Source: Marinimicrobium sp050113635
GTDB lineage: Bacteria > Pseudomonadota > Gammaproteobacteria > Pseudomonadales > Cellvibrionaceae
Direction: 5' to 3'
DNA length: 64,000 bases
Assembly (NCBI RefSeq): GCF_050113635.1
Contig: NZ_JBNJLT010000006.1
Location: 124,001-188,000 of the forward strand
A program made the position numbers and the translations under genes. The first letter of the stretch is position 1. Each line of letters opens with the position of its first letter. Below the pieces are notes generated by a model. The model was not told where the DNA came from. It worked only from the letters and a program-made list of their open reading frames with translations, and did not search any database. Positions 1 to 8,641 of the stretch are shown here, piece after piece.

Positions 1-11
1 CTCAGCAGGCG

Positions 12-269
12 TTACACCCCGATATTTTTCAACGTTTCCAAAATTTCCCGCATGGCTGCCGCCGTCCTGGGATGTTCAGCCTCCATATCCTCCACCAGTA
101 ACTCCAGCGTTTCCAACGGGACCGGCTCACCGTAGGTATCTTTCATCCCCCTCGGGTGCGTGTGTAGTTCCAGTTGCTCCATCAGATGTTTTTGTTGATC
201 GCTGGGCTGATCACTGCCAAATGTCTCGTGCATGCGAGTCATCAGATTACGTATTTTTTCCTGGGGCAT
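12..269 (-). CDS. DUF4404 family protein
   Basis: Small acidic protein of about 85 residues resembling the DUF4404 family, whose function is unknown. It is charged and helical, with a Leu/Glu-rich C-terminal half (LETLELLVEDMEAEHP) and no membrane segment or signal peptide. The ATG at 269 is preferred over an upstream in-frame start at 290 because GAGGTG sits six bases before it. It reads leftward on its own and its promoter side faces the inverted-repeat element. The family call is from recall of the sequence style; no role can be assigned. Confidence 0.7.
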   Translation of the reverse strand: MPQEKIRNLMTRMHETFGSDQPSDQQKHLMEQLELHTHPRGMKDTYGEPVPLETLELLVEDMEAEHPRTAAAMREILETLKNIGV

Positions 270-311
270 AGTCACCTCGAGTAATGTCACAATTGTTAAT
301 CAATATCCTTT

Positions 312-482
312 TTGGAGTTCCGGCGTGGCAATGTGCCAGGGCCTTCGGGTGGGGGCAGGCTTTATCGAAGACTCTTGGAGGCATGGATGCCGACATGAAG
401 CCTACAGGGATGTATTCACGGCGGGTCTTCGATAAAGCCTGCCCCCACCCGGAGGCCCGGAATGCTCCCACCAGAACTCAAC
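312..482. repeat. Large imperfect inverted-repeat intergenic element
   Basis: The arms at about 337-372 and 425-460 are inverted copies of each other over about 36 bases with only a couple of mismatches (GGGTGGGGGCAGGC pairs with GCCTGCCCCCACCC). Weaker complementarity continues outward to about 312 and 482. The centre contains GGCATGGATGCC and a TACAGGGATGTATTCACGGCG-like core, which resembles dispersed intergenic repeats I recall from marine gammaproteobacteria. It fills most of the gap between the DUF4404 gene and the MATE gene and could form a long RNA hairpin or be a MITE/REP-type element. No transposase is present. Confidence 0.75.
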
Positions 483-550
483 AACACTGTTACACAAACC
501 AAGGATATAGACCAGTATAGCGAAGGTAGGTTCTCGGAGCGGTTGCCGCG

Positions 551-1978
551 TTATACCTCTGACTTCATATCGCGACGGCGCGCTTCCCGTGCTTCACGAG
601 CGGCTACGCCGTACTCCCGCCAATGCCCCCGTCGCCAGCGCCACCACTTGATAACCGCCCTCACCGATTCGTCCACCACCGCTGCGGCCAGCACGCCATA
701 GATGCCCCACGCCAGCGTAATGGTGAGTACATACGCCAAGGGTACGGAGAATAACCATATAACGGCAATGGTCGAATAGGAAATAAAAGCGGCATCACCC
801 GTCGAGCGTAATGCACCGCCCATCACAATGTTCACCGTGCGTGCCGGCTCCGACAAAAAGGCCAGCACGAACACCCAGAAGCCCAGCGCAAGGATCGCCG
901 GATCATCCGTGTATATACCCAACACGGGGCGGTAAAAAATCACCCAGAACAACGCCAACAGCCCCGTTCCCCACAGCGCGACCTTCACGCTTTGCCGCAT
1001 CTGGCGATCCGCTTCGTCCAGTTCGTTGCGTCCCACGCGCTGCGCAATAATCACTTCCGTAGCCATGCTGAGCGCTACCGAAATCATCAGGCAGAACAAA
1101 AACGTGTTGAAGGTGTACACCTTTACCTTCAAGGCGAGGTCCCCCACCCCGGCCACGATCCAGTTAAGCGCAATCATGTACATATTAAACGACACGGGCT
1201 CCAGGCTCGCCGGAGCCGCGATACGAACCACGGGTCGAATCAGTGAGGGAAACTCGGCCAGCCCGCGCCGCAAGGGCAGCCGCAGACCAAGCTTCCAGTG
1301 TACGATGGCGACCGTGAAAAACAGGCTGCAACCAATGGCCGCCACACTGGCCCAGGCCACGCCGATCACACCCAGCGGTGGCACACCAAACAATCCGAAC
1401 ACCACGATGCTATTGCCAATGATGTTGGCCGCAAAAAAGACGAAATTGCTGGCGGTGTTCCACTTGGGTTCACCGTACACATTGAGGATGGTTTGAAAGG
1501 CGGCGCGCAGCCCCCACAGCGCGACCATCCAGCCAATGACGCCCAGATAGGCCACCGCATGCTGTTCCACCACCGCCGACAGCGGCATCCACCCCGCGAC
1601 AAACACGCCACCGATATTGATCGCCAGTGCCGTGAGTAATGCCAGACCAGTGATCAGCAGTACATACGCCATCATGGTGGCAGTGGCGAGGTCGTAACGG
1701 TTAGCACCGATGCGCTGGCTGGCAATGCTGGAGCCCGCAAAGGCGGTCACCATCAAGAGTGTATTCCCGGCGAATACCAGGGGCGACACAGCGCCCACCG
1801 CCGCAGCCGCGCTGTCAGAGACGCGGCTGAGGAAGAACATATCGGTCAAGGGGATGGTAAAGGTGACAGCCTGGTCAACCAGCATGGGGGCACTCATTCC
1901 CCACAGCCCTTTGTCCAGCACTCGACTTGTTGGTTGGCGACTCAAACCGACTCCCACTTGCAGAAAACCGAATCGCAT
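551..1978 (-). CDS. MATE family efflux transporter
   Basis: Inner-membrane multidrug and toxin extrusion protein of about 475 residues, the usual MATE length, with roughly twelve hydrophobic segments in two homologous halves. The N-terminal half carries LWGMSAPMLVDQAVTFTIP and a TDMFFLSR segment, typical of the first MATE helices. Members export cationic drugs or metabolites using a Na+ or H+ gradient; the substrate is not predictable here. The start could be the ATG at 1978 or an internal Met about 27 residues later, just before the first helix. It stands alone downstream of ybbP with a 125-base gap. Confidence 0.85.
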   Translation of the reverse strand: MRFGFLQVGVGLSRQPTSRVLDKGLWGMSAPMLVDQAVTFTIPLTDMFFLSRVSDSAAAAVGAVSPLVFAGNTLLMVTAFAGSSIASQRIGANRYDLATATMMAYVLLITGLALLTALAINIGGVFVAGWMPLSAVVEQHAVAYLGVIGWMVALWGLRAAFQTILNVYGEPKWNTASNFVFFAANIIGNSIVVFGLFGVPPLGVIGVAWASVAAIGCSLFFTVAIVHWKLGLRLPLRRGLAEFPSLIRPVVRIAAPASLEPVSFNMYMIALNWIVAGVGDLALKVKVYTFNTFLFCLMISVALSMATEVIIAQRVGRNELDEADRQMRQSVKVALWGTGLLALFWVIFYRPVLGIYTDDPAILALGFWVFVLAFLSEPARTVNIVMGGALRSTGDAAFISYSTIAVIWLFSVPLAYVLTITLAWGIYGVLAAAVVDESVRAVIKWWRWRRGHWREYGVAAREAREARRRDMKSEV

Positions 1979-2012
1979 TATAGTCGAGTGGACACAATAG
2001 GTGGTGCCCCTC

Positions 2013-2043
2013 GAGCCTCGAAAACGTTTTCGAGGCTCTTTTT
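2013..2043 (+). terminator. Perfect palindrome with rightward U-tract
   Basis: Positions 2013-2038 are a perfect 26-base palindrome built on CCTCGAAAACGTTTTCGAGG, followed on the plus strand by five T residues (2039-2043). This is intrinsic-terminator architecture for rightward transcription. Both flanking genes read leftward, and the minus-strand side has no U-tract. It may therefore stop antisense transcripts from entering the ybbP region. Confidence 0.6.
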
Positions 2044-2103
2044 AAAAACTTCAAGGGGATTTAACGGAGGCCTTGATCCTGGCTGGCGGCTTCCTGCCGC
2101 TCG

Positions 2104-4575
2104 TTAAACGGCTTCCCGGAGGACTACGGCCGGAGGCGTCGTCACCGCACGCCGACAGCTCACGGCCCCCAGCAGGCCAACGAATGCTGCGCCGAGCAGC
2201 GGCCCCATCAACCAGAACAGGTAGTGCGGTCGTATGGGAATTTCCAGTACCAGATGTTGCAGGCTAAGCAGCAGGGCTTCGGAACCGAGCACCGCTATGA
2301 TACCGGCCAGACCGCCCAGCAACGAGAACTCGGCCCACACACTGCCCACCACGAGACGTCGCGGGCAACCCAGCGCACGCAGCAGACCTGCCTCCTGTTT
2401 GCGCGCATCGAGGCTGGTGGTCACGGAGGCGAGCAGCACCAGTACTCCGCCGATGATCGTTAATATCAGAACGAGCTGTAACCCTCGAGTCACCTGGCTG
2501 ATGATCGAGTGAATCTGTTCAAACACCCGGTCAAGCTCAATCAGCAAAATGGTGGGATGAGCGCGCATCAAATCGTTCACCAGCGACTTCTGCGCGGCCG
2601 GAATGTAGGCACTGGTAATATAGGTGGCCGAAAAGTCGTCCAGGGCACCGGGCTCAAAAATGAAAAAGAAGTTCGGGTTCATTGACTGCCAGTCGAGGGT
2701 ACGCAAGCTCGCGACCTGCGCTTCCAGCGTCAAACCGCCGATTGAAAATGACAGACTGTCCCCCAGCGCAATACCCAGTTCATCCGCCACTTCCTGCTCG
2801 ACAGAAACGCCGGGTAAACCGTCGCGCTGCCATTGATCCCACCACTGACCGGCCACCACCTCGTTGTCCTCGGCGAGCGTGTCGGTCCAGGTTAGATTCG
2901 CTTCCCGGTTGAGCCGGTTGTCCGGTTTCTCCTGACCGTTAATGTGCGTCAAACGACCGCGTACCATCGGATATAACGGCTGACGATCCACCTGGTTCTG
3001 GTCCAGTAATGCCTGCACATGCTTCACATCGTCTGGAGCCACATTGACCAGAAAGTGATTCGGCGCCTCTTCCGGCAGTTGCATGCGCCAGTCCTCTACG
3101 AGGGAGGTGCGCACCACCGTCAACGTAATCAGTAACATGATGGCAATGGCGAAGATCACCATTTGCATCAAACTGTGGCCGCGCCGCCGCTGCAAATTGG
3201 CCACCGCCAGTCGCCAGACACTCCCGGCACCCGTTGTAAGACGACGACTCAGGCTTAACAGCCCCAGGCCAAGCGCCGCTGCGGCCAATACCACCACTAA
3301 CAGTGCCCCGACCACGCTCAGTGCCAACACCCAGTCGCGACTGAACAGAACCACCAGCAAGGTTACCGCCAGCAGGGCCAATACCACTTGCGTCCCGGCT
3401 TGCACGCGATCAACGCCCAGTTCGCGGCGCAAAATTTTCAACGGCGGTACGCTCGGCAAAAACCAAAGGGCCGGAAACGCAAAAAACATCAGGCAGACCA
3501 GACCGCTGAGCACGCTCAATCCATAAGCCAGCCAGCCGGGTTGAGCGAGCGGCAATTCAAACAGTGCAGAGAGACCGTAGGCGACGAGTTGCTGGAGTCC
3601 TTCACCAAGCAAGACCCCAAGAGTGGAAGCACCCAGCGACAGTAAAAACAGTTGCCCAAAATACAATCGGCGAATACGCTGGCTGCCCGCGCCCAGACTC
3701 TTCATCAGCGCGACCTGATCGACGTGCCGATCCGCAAACTGACGTGCCGCCAGGCCAATCGCAACACCGGCAAGCAATACGCCAACCACCGCCGCCAGCA
3801 ACAAAAACTGCTTACCCCGATCAAGGGTTTGCGCCAGGCGCTGCTGGGAGTTTTCAATGTCCATCACCCGGTAATGATCGGAGAGCTGAGGCTCCAGCCA
3901 CTCCAGAAAACTCTCCAGATTTTCCGGACGATCCGCCGCAAGCAGCCACTGGTAACTGACGCGGCTGCCGGGTTGTACCACCTGGGTCTTCTCCAGATCC
4001 TCCAGGTTCATCAACACCCGGCCGCCGCTCATAAAAATAGACGTCGCCCCATCGGGCTGCCGCACCAGAGTCTGCGTAGCTCGCAGTTGGTATTCACCGA
4101 TCCAGAAGGTGTCGCCGAGTTCTATGCCCAGAAGCGGCAGCAGCCGCGCGTCGATCCAAGCTTCACCGGGTGCAGGAATCCCTTCCGCCACGGCCGGTGG
4201 TTCGGTGCTCCAGGGCCGATCGGTAATTTCCACCTCTCCCCGCAGCGGGTACCCTTCACTGACCGCCCGGACCGATGCCAGGTGCATTTGGTCTTCGCGA
4301 TACACCATGGAAGAGAATTCCACCAACCGGGCCTGCTGCAAACCGCGTTCCCGTGCCTCATCCTCCCAGGCCGGCTCATGCAATTGCGAGGCTCGTACCA
4401 CACGGTCTGCGCCCAGCAGGTTATTGCTTTGCTGTACCAGCGTCGCTTCCAGGCGGTCGGTAAATATGGCAATAGCGCTGACAACCATCACCGCCATCAC
4501 CAGCGCTACGCTCAGCAGGCGTACCTCTCCACTGCGCCAGTTACGCCAAAGGAGTTTTGCTGCCAGCATTTTCAA
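2104..4575 (-). CDS. ybbP: ABC transporter permease YbbP (FtsX-like)
   Basis: Large inner-membrane permease of 823 residues, the length expected for the YbbP family. It has an N-terminal membrane anchor (about residues 18-38), a periplasmic MacB-like domain, a four-helix central block around 255-420, a second periplasmic region, and a C-terminal three-helix FtsX domain (about 700-820) with the GLLRALGCPRR segment typical of FtsX-type permeases. It overlaps the ATPase gene ybbA by four bases (ATGA), so the two are translationally coupled. The ybbAP unit is divergent from tesA, as in Escherichia coli. The substrate is unproven; a lipoprotein- or lipid-handling role is inferred from the family. 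Confidence 0.9.
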   Translation of the reverse strand: MKMLAAKLLWRNWRSGEVRLLSVALVMAVMVVSAIAIFTDRLEATLVQQSNNLLGADRVVRASQLHEPAWEDEARERGLQQARLVEFSSMVYREDQMHLASVRAVSEGYPLRGEVEITDRPWSTEPPAVAEGIPAPGEAWIDARLLPLLGIELGDTFWIGEYQLRATQTLVRQPDGATSIFMSGGRVLMNLEDLEKTQVVQPGSRVSYQWLLAADRPENLESFLEWLEPQLSDHYRVMDIENSQQRLAQTLDRGKQFLLLAAVVGVLLAGVAIGLAARQFADRHVDQVALMKSLGAGSQRIRRLYFGQLFLLSLGASTLGVLLGEGLQQLVAYGLSALFELPLAQPGWLAYGLSVLSGLVCLMFFAFPALWFLPSVPPLKILRRELGVDRVQAGTQVVLALLAVTLLVVLFSRDWVLALSVVGALLVVVLAAAALGLGLLSLSRRLTTGAGSVWRLAVANLQRRRGHSLMQMVIFAIAIMLLITLTVVRTSLVEDWRMQLPEEAPNHFLVNVAPDDVKHVQALLDQNQVDRQPLYPMVRGRLTHINGQEKPDNRLNREANLTWTDTLAEDNEVVAGQWWDQWQRDGLPGVSVEQEVADELGIALGDSLSFSIGGLTLEAQVASLRTLDWQSMNPNFFFIFEPGALDDFSATYITSAYIPAAQKSLVNDLMRAHPTILLIELDRVFEQIHSIISQVTRGLQLVLILTIIGGVLVLLASVTTSLDARKQEAGLLRALGCPRRLVVGSVWAEFSLLGGLAGIIAVLGSEALLLSLQHLVLEIPIRPHYLFWLMGPLLGAAFVGLLGAVSCRRAVTTPPAVVLREAV

Positions 4576-5282
4576 ACCTCCGCCGGTTGCGCGGCAGAAG
4601 ACGGTGTGTCCTCAGCCAGTGAACCGGCGACCAGATGCACTCGCCGACCACAACGTTGCGCCAAACGCTCTTCGTGGGTAATCAGAACCAAAGTCGTGTT
4701 TTGTTCACGGTTGAGATCAAACAAAAGATCAATGATTTTGGCACCCGTGTGCTGGTCCAGATTCCCCGTCGGTTCATCGGCAAACAACACGTCCGGCTGA
4801 CTCGCAAATGCCCGGGCGATGGCCACCCGTTGCTGTTCCCCACCGGACAGTTGCTGCGGGTAATGGCTGAGACGTTCCGCCAGGCCGACTCTCGCTAGAT
4901 AGTCCCGGGCCAGCGAACGGGCGTCCTTCAATCCGTGCAACTCCATGGGCAACATAACGTTTTCCAGCGCGGTCAAGCCCGGTAACAACTGAAACGACTG
5001 GAACACAAACCCGACGTGCTTCGCCCGCACCCCCGCGCGTTTCTCTTCGTCCATTCGGGTCAGGTTTTGGCCGCACAGGATCACCTCGCCACTGGAGGGC
5101 ACATCCAGTCCGGCCAGAATACCCAGCAACGTCGATTTACCAGAGCCGGAAGGACCGGTGATTGCCAGGCTTTCACCCTCACGCACCGCCAATGACAGGT
5201 CCTGCAAAATGGTCAGTTCCCCTTCCGCCGTGGGCACGACTTTTCCCACGTTGCGGGCGTCCAACAGAACCTGCTCGGTCAT
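4572..5282 (-). CDS. ybbA: ABC transporter ATP-binding protein YbbA
   Basis: ATPase of the MacB/LolD-like class, 236 residues. Walker A is GPSGSGKST (about residues 43-51), the signature is LSGGEQQR (about 145-152) and Walker B is VLFADE with PTGNLD following (about 165-176). The start chosen is the ATG at 5282, which has GGAG seven bases upstream; an in-frame extension to 5327 lacks such a site and is not conserved-looking. It partners with YbbP, overlapping it by four bases, and is divergent from the thioesterase gene tesA across about 180 bases that must hold both promoters. Confidence 0.92.
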   Translation of the reverse strand: MTEQVLLDARNVGKVVPTAEGELTILQDLSLAVREGESLAITGPSGSGKSTLLGILAGLDVPSSGEVILCGQNLTRMDEEKRAGVRAKHVGFVFQSFQLLPGLTALENVMLPMELHGLKDARSLARDYLARVGLAERLSHYPQQLSGGEQQRVAIARAFASQPDVLFADEPTGNLDQHTGAKIIDLLFDLNREQNTTLVLITHEERLAQRCGRRVHLVAGSLAEDTPSSAAQPAEV

Positions 5283-5462
5283 GCTATTCTCCAGATTGAT
5301 TGCACAAAGCCTCCATTGCACCCGCAAAGCGGGAGGCTGTCAAAACGGTTCACAATTCTTTACCGTGCAAGCAGCGCCCGGCCCTTTGCGTACTTCCCGG
5401 GGCTGGTACCATAAGTCTCACGCTTTCACCCGGATACCCTCCCTTAAACCCGGATACTCTCT

Positions 5463-6128
5463 ATGCGCCCACTGGCTATGCACCCACTGGTTCAACGTTT
5501 GCTGCTGTTCAGCACTTTACTCTTTTGCGGCAGCCTCAGCATGGCCCAGCAGGCACCGGTCATTCTCGTGATGGGAGACAGCCTCAGTGCCGGTTACGGC
5601 ATTGACGTCCAGGAAGGCTGGGTGACACTGCTGGAGGAACGGCTCAGCGAGCAGGGGTTTCCGCATCAGGTGGTCAATGGCAGCGTCAGTGGGGAAACCA
5701 GTGGAGGCGGACTCAACCGCCTGCCTCGGTTGCTGGAGCAACACGAGCCGTCTTGGGTCATTCTGGAACTGGGTGGCAACGATGGGTTGCGCGGTTACCC
5801 GGTCTCTGACCTGCGCGGCAACCTGGAAGAGATCGTGGCTATGAGCCGGGACAGTGGCGCTGACGTACTGTTGCTTGGCATGCAAATCCCGCCTAATTAT
5901 GGCCCTCGCTATACGCGCCAGTTTGCGGAGGTATACCCGGCACTCGCCGAGGAGCTTGATCTGGCACTGGTGCCCTTCATGCTCGAAGGGGTGGCCACTG
6001 ACAGCACGCTGATGCAGCGCGACGGGATTCACCCCAATGCCGACGCCCAGCCTCTGATCCTGGAGACAGTCTGGCCTGTACTTCACCCGCAACTCAAGGC
6101 CCTCGGCTCTCAACGTCAAACAGATTGA
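5463..6128 (+). CDS. tesA: Periplasmic arylesterase / acyl-CoA thioesterase I
   Basis: SGNH-hydrolase of 221 residues with an N-terminal secretion signal ending near SLSMAQQA (about residue 30). The nucleophile lies in GDSLSAGYG (Ser40), the oxyanion and Asn blocks are NGSVSGET and GGND (about 104-107), and the catalytic Asp/His lie in DGIHPN (Asp187, His190). It hydrolyses thioesters, arylesters and lysophospholipids in the periplasm. It is divergent from ybbAP. A second in-frame Met five codons in is an alternative start, because neither ATG has a strong Shine-Dalgarno. Confidence 0.93.
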   Translation: MRPLAMHPLVQRLLLFSTLLFCGSLSMAQQAPVILVMGDSLSAGYGIDVQEGWVTLLEERLSEQGFPHQVVNGSVSGETSGGGLNRLPRLLEQHEPSWVILELGGNDGLRGYPVSDLRGNLEEIVAMSRDSGADVLLLGMQIPPNYGPRYTRQFAEVYPALAEELDLALVPFMLEGVATDSTLMQRDGIHPNADAQPLILETVWPVLHPQLKALGSQRQTD

Positions 6129-6190
6129 ACAATCGGCCTTCGGCGCTTTCCAAGGACTTGGATCGTCCACTTACACAGTAAGGAGAACTT

Positions 6191-6736
6191 ATGAAACCGA
6201 AGATGCTTGTCATAGCCAGCTTGCTCAGCACGTCTGCCCTTATGGCCTCCACAGGCTTCGCCGACGAGCCACTGAGCATTGACCTCTATCAGGCCACCGA
6301 GGATGGGCAAGGCTCGCCAATCGGCGACGTCACCTTTGAAGACACCCAGTATGGCCTATTAATCACTCCTTCGTTGAAAAATCTGACACCGGGCGAACAC
6401 GGTTGGCATGTGCATGAACGCCCCGATTGTGGTCCGGCGACAAAAGACGGGGAAAAAACCGCAGCGGCGGCGGCGGGAAGTCACTACGACCCGCAAAAGA
6501 AAGGCGCTCACAAGGGGCCTTATCACTCAGACGGTCATTTGGGTGACCTCCCCGCCCTGTTTGTCGCAGACGATGGACAGGCCACTCGTTCAGTATTGGC
6601 CCCCCGTCTGGAAGCCGCTGATTTACACGGGCGCGCGCTCGTCGTCCACGAAGGCGGTGATAATTATTCCGATGACCCCAAAGCGCTGGGTGGTGGCGGC
6701 GCCCGCGTGGCATGCGGGGTGATTCAAGCGCCCTGA
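6191..6736 (+). CDS. sodC: Cu/Zn superoxide dismutase, periplasmic
   Basis: 181 residues with a cleavable signal (cut near STGFA-DEP, residue 25). It dismutates superoxide in the periplasm. Copper ligands are visible in GEHGWHVHERPDCG (His73 and His75, with His98 and the late VVHEGGDN histidine), and zinc ligands in the GSHYDP and HSDGHLGDLP region (His116, Asp119). The disulfide cysteines are Cys80 and the VACGVI cysteine near the C terminus. AGGAGA precedes the ATG at good spacing. It follows tesA by about 60 bases and ends at a bidirectional terminator. Confidence 0.95.
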   Translation: MKPKMLVIASLLSTSALMASTGFADEPLSIDLYQATEDGQGSPIGDVTFEDTQYGLLITPSLKNLTPGEHGWHVHERPDCGPATKDGEKTAAAAAGSHYDPQKKGAHKGPYHSDGHLGDLPALFVADDGQATRSVLAPRLEAADLHGRALVVHEGGDNYSDDPKALGGGGARVACGVIQAP

Positions 6737-6761
6737 TCGGGAAAGCATGTTTGCTATCAGA

Positions 6762-6801
6762 AAAACCCTTTGCCCGTTGAACAATACGGGCAAAGGGTTT
6801 T
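6762..6801. terminator. Bidirectional terminator between sodC and recJ
   Basis: A 16-base perfect inverted repeat (AAAACCCTTTGCCCGT / ACGGGCAAAGGGTTTT) with an eight-base loop. The A-rich and T-rich ends make it work in both directions, serving the convergent sodC and recJ genes. Confidence 0.9.
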
Positions 6802-6812
6802 AGATCGGAGAT

Positions 6813-8552
6813 TCAAGTTAACGCTTCGAGATACTCGACGATCAGTTGCACAGACTGTCGGCCCCGGAACTCATTAACGTCCAGCCGGTAAGCGAGCTTT
6901 ACCTGTTGCACTGAAGGGTTGGGCCACTGTTCTGCATCGACATTAAAGGCGATGGCATCCACCAGGTGTTGTCCATTCGAGTCCAGGGCCAGGGTCATTT
7001 TCAAGTGATTCTGGCCCACCCGCTTTTGTTGTACCACCCCGAAGTCACCGTCGAACAGTGGCTCTGGAAAATACTGTCCCCAGGGGCCAGCCTGCCGCAA
7101 TACAGAAGCCAGCTCCAGGCTCATTTCCTGCGGTGACAAGTGTCCGTCACTGACCAGGACCGCCTGCAAGTCCTGCGGCTGCAATTGACGCCTTACCTCC
7201 TCGTCAAACGCCTGCTGGAAGGCCGCAAAGTTCTCTCGGGACAGACTCATTCCCGCCGCCATGGCGTGGCCGCCAAACTTGGTCAGTAACTCTGGATGAC
7301 GCGCCGCGACCGCGTCCAGCGCATCGCGAATATGCAAACCGGGGATGGATCGGGCGGACCCTTTGATTTCCCCATTATCAGCGTCCGCGAATACAATCAC
7401 CGGCCGATGCAGGCGGTCCTTAATGCGCGAGGCCAGAATACCGATCACCCCCTGATGCCAGTTACCGTCGTACAGGCACAGGCCCCAGGGCAGATCCTCC
7501 CCGGTATCCTGCAACTGAAGACGCTCCAGCATGGCCAGTGCTTCTTTCTGCATGCCGCTTTCAATGGCCTTGCGATCACGATTCAACTCATCCAGAGACA
7601 GCGCCATTTCACGAGCCAGCGCATCGCTATCACACAAAAGGCACTGTATTCCCAGCGACATATCGTCGAGTCGGCCAGCGGCGTTGAGGCGCGGGCCGAT
7701 CGCGAAGCCGAGATCGCTGGCCACGAGGCGGTGCATTTGTCGTCCTGCAATATCCAGCAGCGCCAGGATACCCGGGCGAGCCACGCCAGCGCGAATGCGT
7801 TGCAGCCCCTGGGAGACGAGAATGCGGTTGTTGTGGTCCAGAGGCACCACATCGGCCACGGTCCCCAAAGCCACGAGGTCGAGGTAGCTGGCCATGTTCG
7901 GCAGCGCCCGATGTTCAAACCAGCCCCGCTGACGCAATTCGGTGCGCAGCGCGTTCATCACGTAAAAAATAACCCCCACCCCGGCAAGATGTTTACTGGG
8001 AAAGGGGCAGCCCGGCTGGTTCGGATTCACAATGGCTTCGGCCGGAGGCAATGTATCGCCTGGCAAGTGGTGATCCGTCACCACCACGGCGATGCCTTTG
8101 TCCTGCGCGGCGCGAACCCCCTCCACGCTGGAAATGCCGTTGTCTACCGTCACAATAACGTCCGGTGCCAACGCCGAGGCGACCTCGACAATTTCAGGCG
8201 TCAGGCCATAACCGTATTCGAAACGGTTGGGCACCAGAAAATCCACTTTCTCCAGCCCCATGGCCTTCAGTGCCAATACGGCCAGTGCCGAGCTGGTGGC
8301 GCCATCCGCGTCAAAATCCCCCACGACCAGTACGTTCGCCTGCGCCTCAACGGCGTCAGCAAGTAAAGCCACGGCATCGGGCAGACCTTTGAAATCCGGC
8401 TTGTGCAACAGCTTCAACGAATATTGCAGTTCCTCGGCGCGAGAGACGCCGCGCAAGCGATACAGTCGATCCAGGAGCGGCGGCAGGTGTTCTGCCAGCG
8501 GGAGATCCTCTTTGGCATCGGAGAAAGATCGACGAAGAATGGTTTTTTGCAT
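6813..8552 (-). CDS. recJ: Single-stranded-DNA-specific 5'-3' exonuclease RecJ
   Basis: DHH-family nuclease of 579 residues, matching the usual length of about 577. The metal-binding motifs are GDFDADGATS (about residues 80-90), VTVDNGISS and VTDHHLPG, followed by the DHHA1 domain with the KFGGHAMAAGMS segment and the C-terminal OB-like domain. It degrades single-stranded DNA in RecF-pathway recombination and mismatch or base-excision repair. The ATG at 8552 aligns with the family N terminus; a TTG four codons upstream is the alternative. It lies 89 bases downstream of thrC and ends at the terminator shared with sodC. Confidence 0.95.
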   Translation of the reverse strand: MQKTILRRSFSDAKEDLPLAEHLPPLLDRLYRLRGVSRAEELQYSLKLLHKPDFKGLPDAVALLADAVEAQANVLVVGDFDADGATSSALAVLALKAMGLEKVDFLVPNRFEYGYGLTPEIVEVASALAPDVIVTVDNGISSVEGVRAAQDKGIAVVVTDHHLPGDTLPPAEAIVNPNQPGCPFPSKHLAGVGVIFYVMNALRTELRQRGWFEHRALPNMASYLDLVALGTVADVVPLDHNNRILVSQGLQRIRAGVARPGILALLDIAGRQMHRLVASDLGFAIGPRLNAAGRLDDMSLGIQCLLCDSDALAREMALSLDELNRDRKAIESGMQKEALAMLERLQLQDTGEDLPWGLCLYDGNWHQGVIGILASRIKDRLHRPVIVFADADNGEIKGSARSIPGLHIRDALDAVAARHPELLTKFGGHAMAAGMSLSRENFAAFQQAFDEEVRRQLQPQDLQAVLVSDGHLSPQEMSLELASVLRQAGPWGQYFPEPLFDGDFGVVQQKRVGQNHLKMTLALDSNGQHLVDAIAFNVDAEQWPNPSVQQVKLAYRLDVNEFRGRQSVQLIVEYLEALT

Positions 8553-8641
8553 GTGAGGCTTCAACGGCTGTACGGCGGAGAATGAATAACACCGCCCCGG
8601 CCAGGATAAGACTGAGACCGGAGCGGGTTTTGTTGCAGTGC

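Noticed and set aside
7296..8366. Long open frame on the plus strand opposite recJ
   Set aside because: It is the antisense shadow of a strongly coding gene in GC-rich DNA, has no recognisable domain, and lacks a placed start signal.
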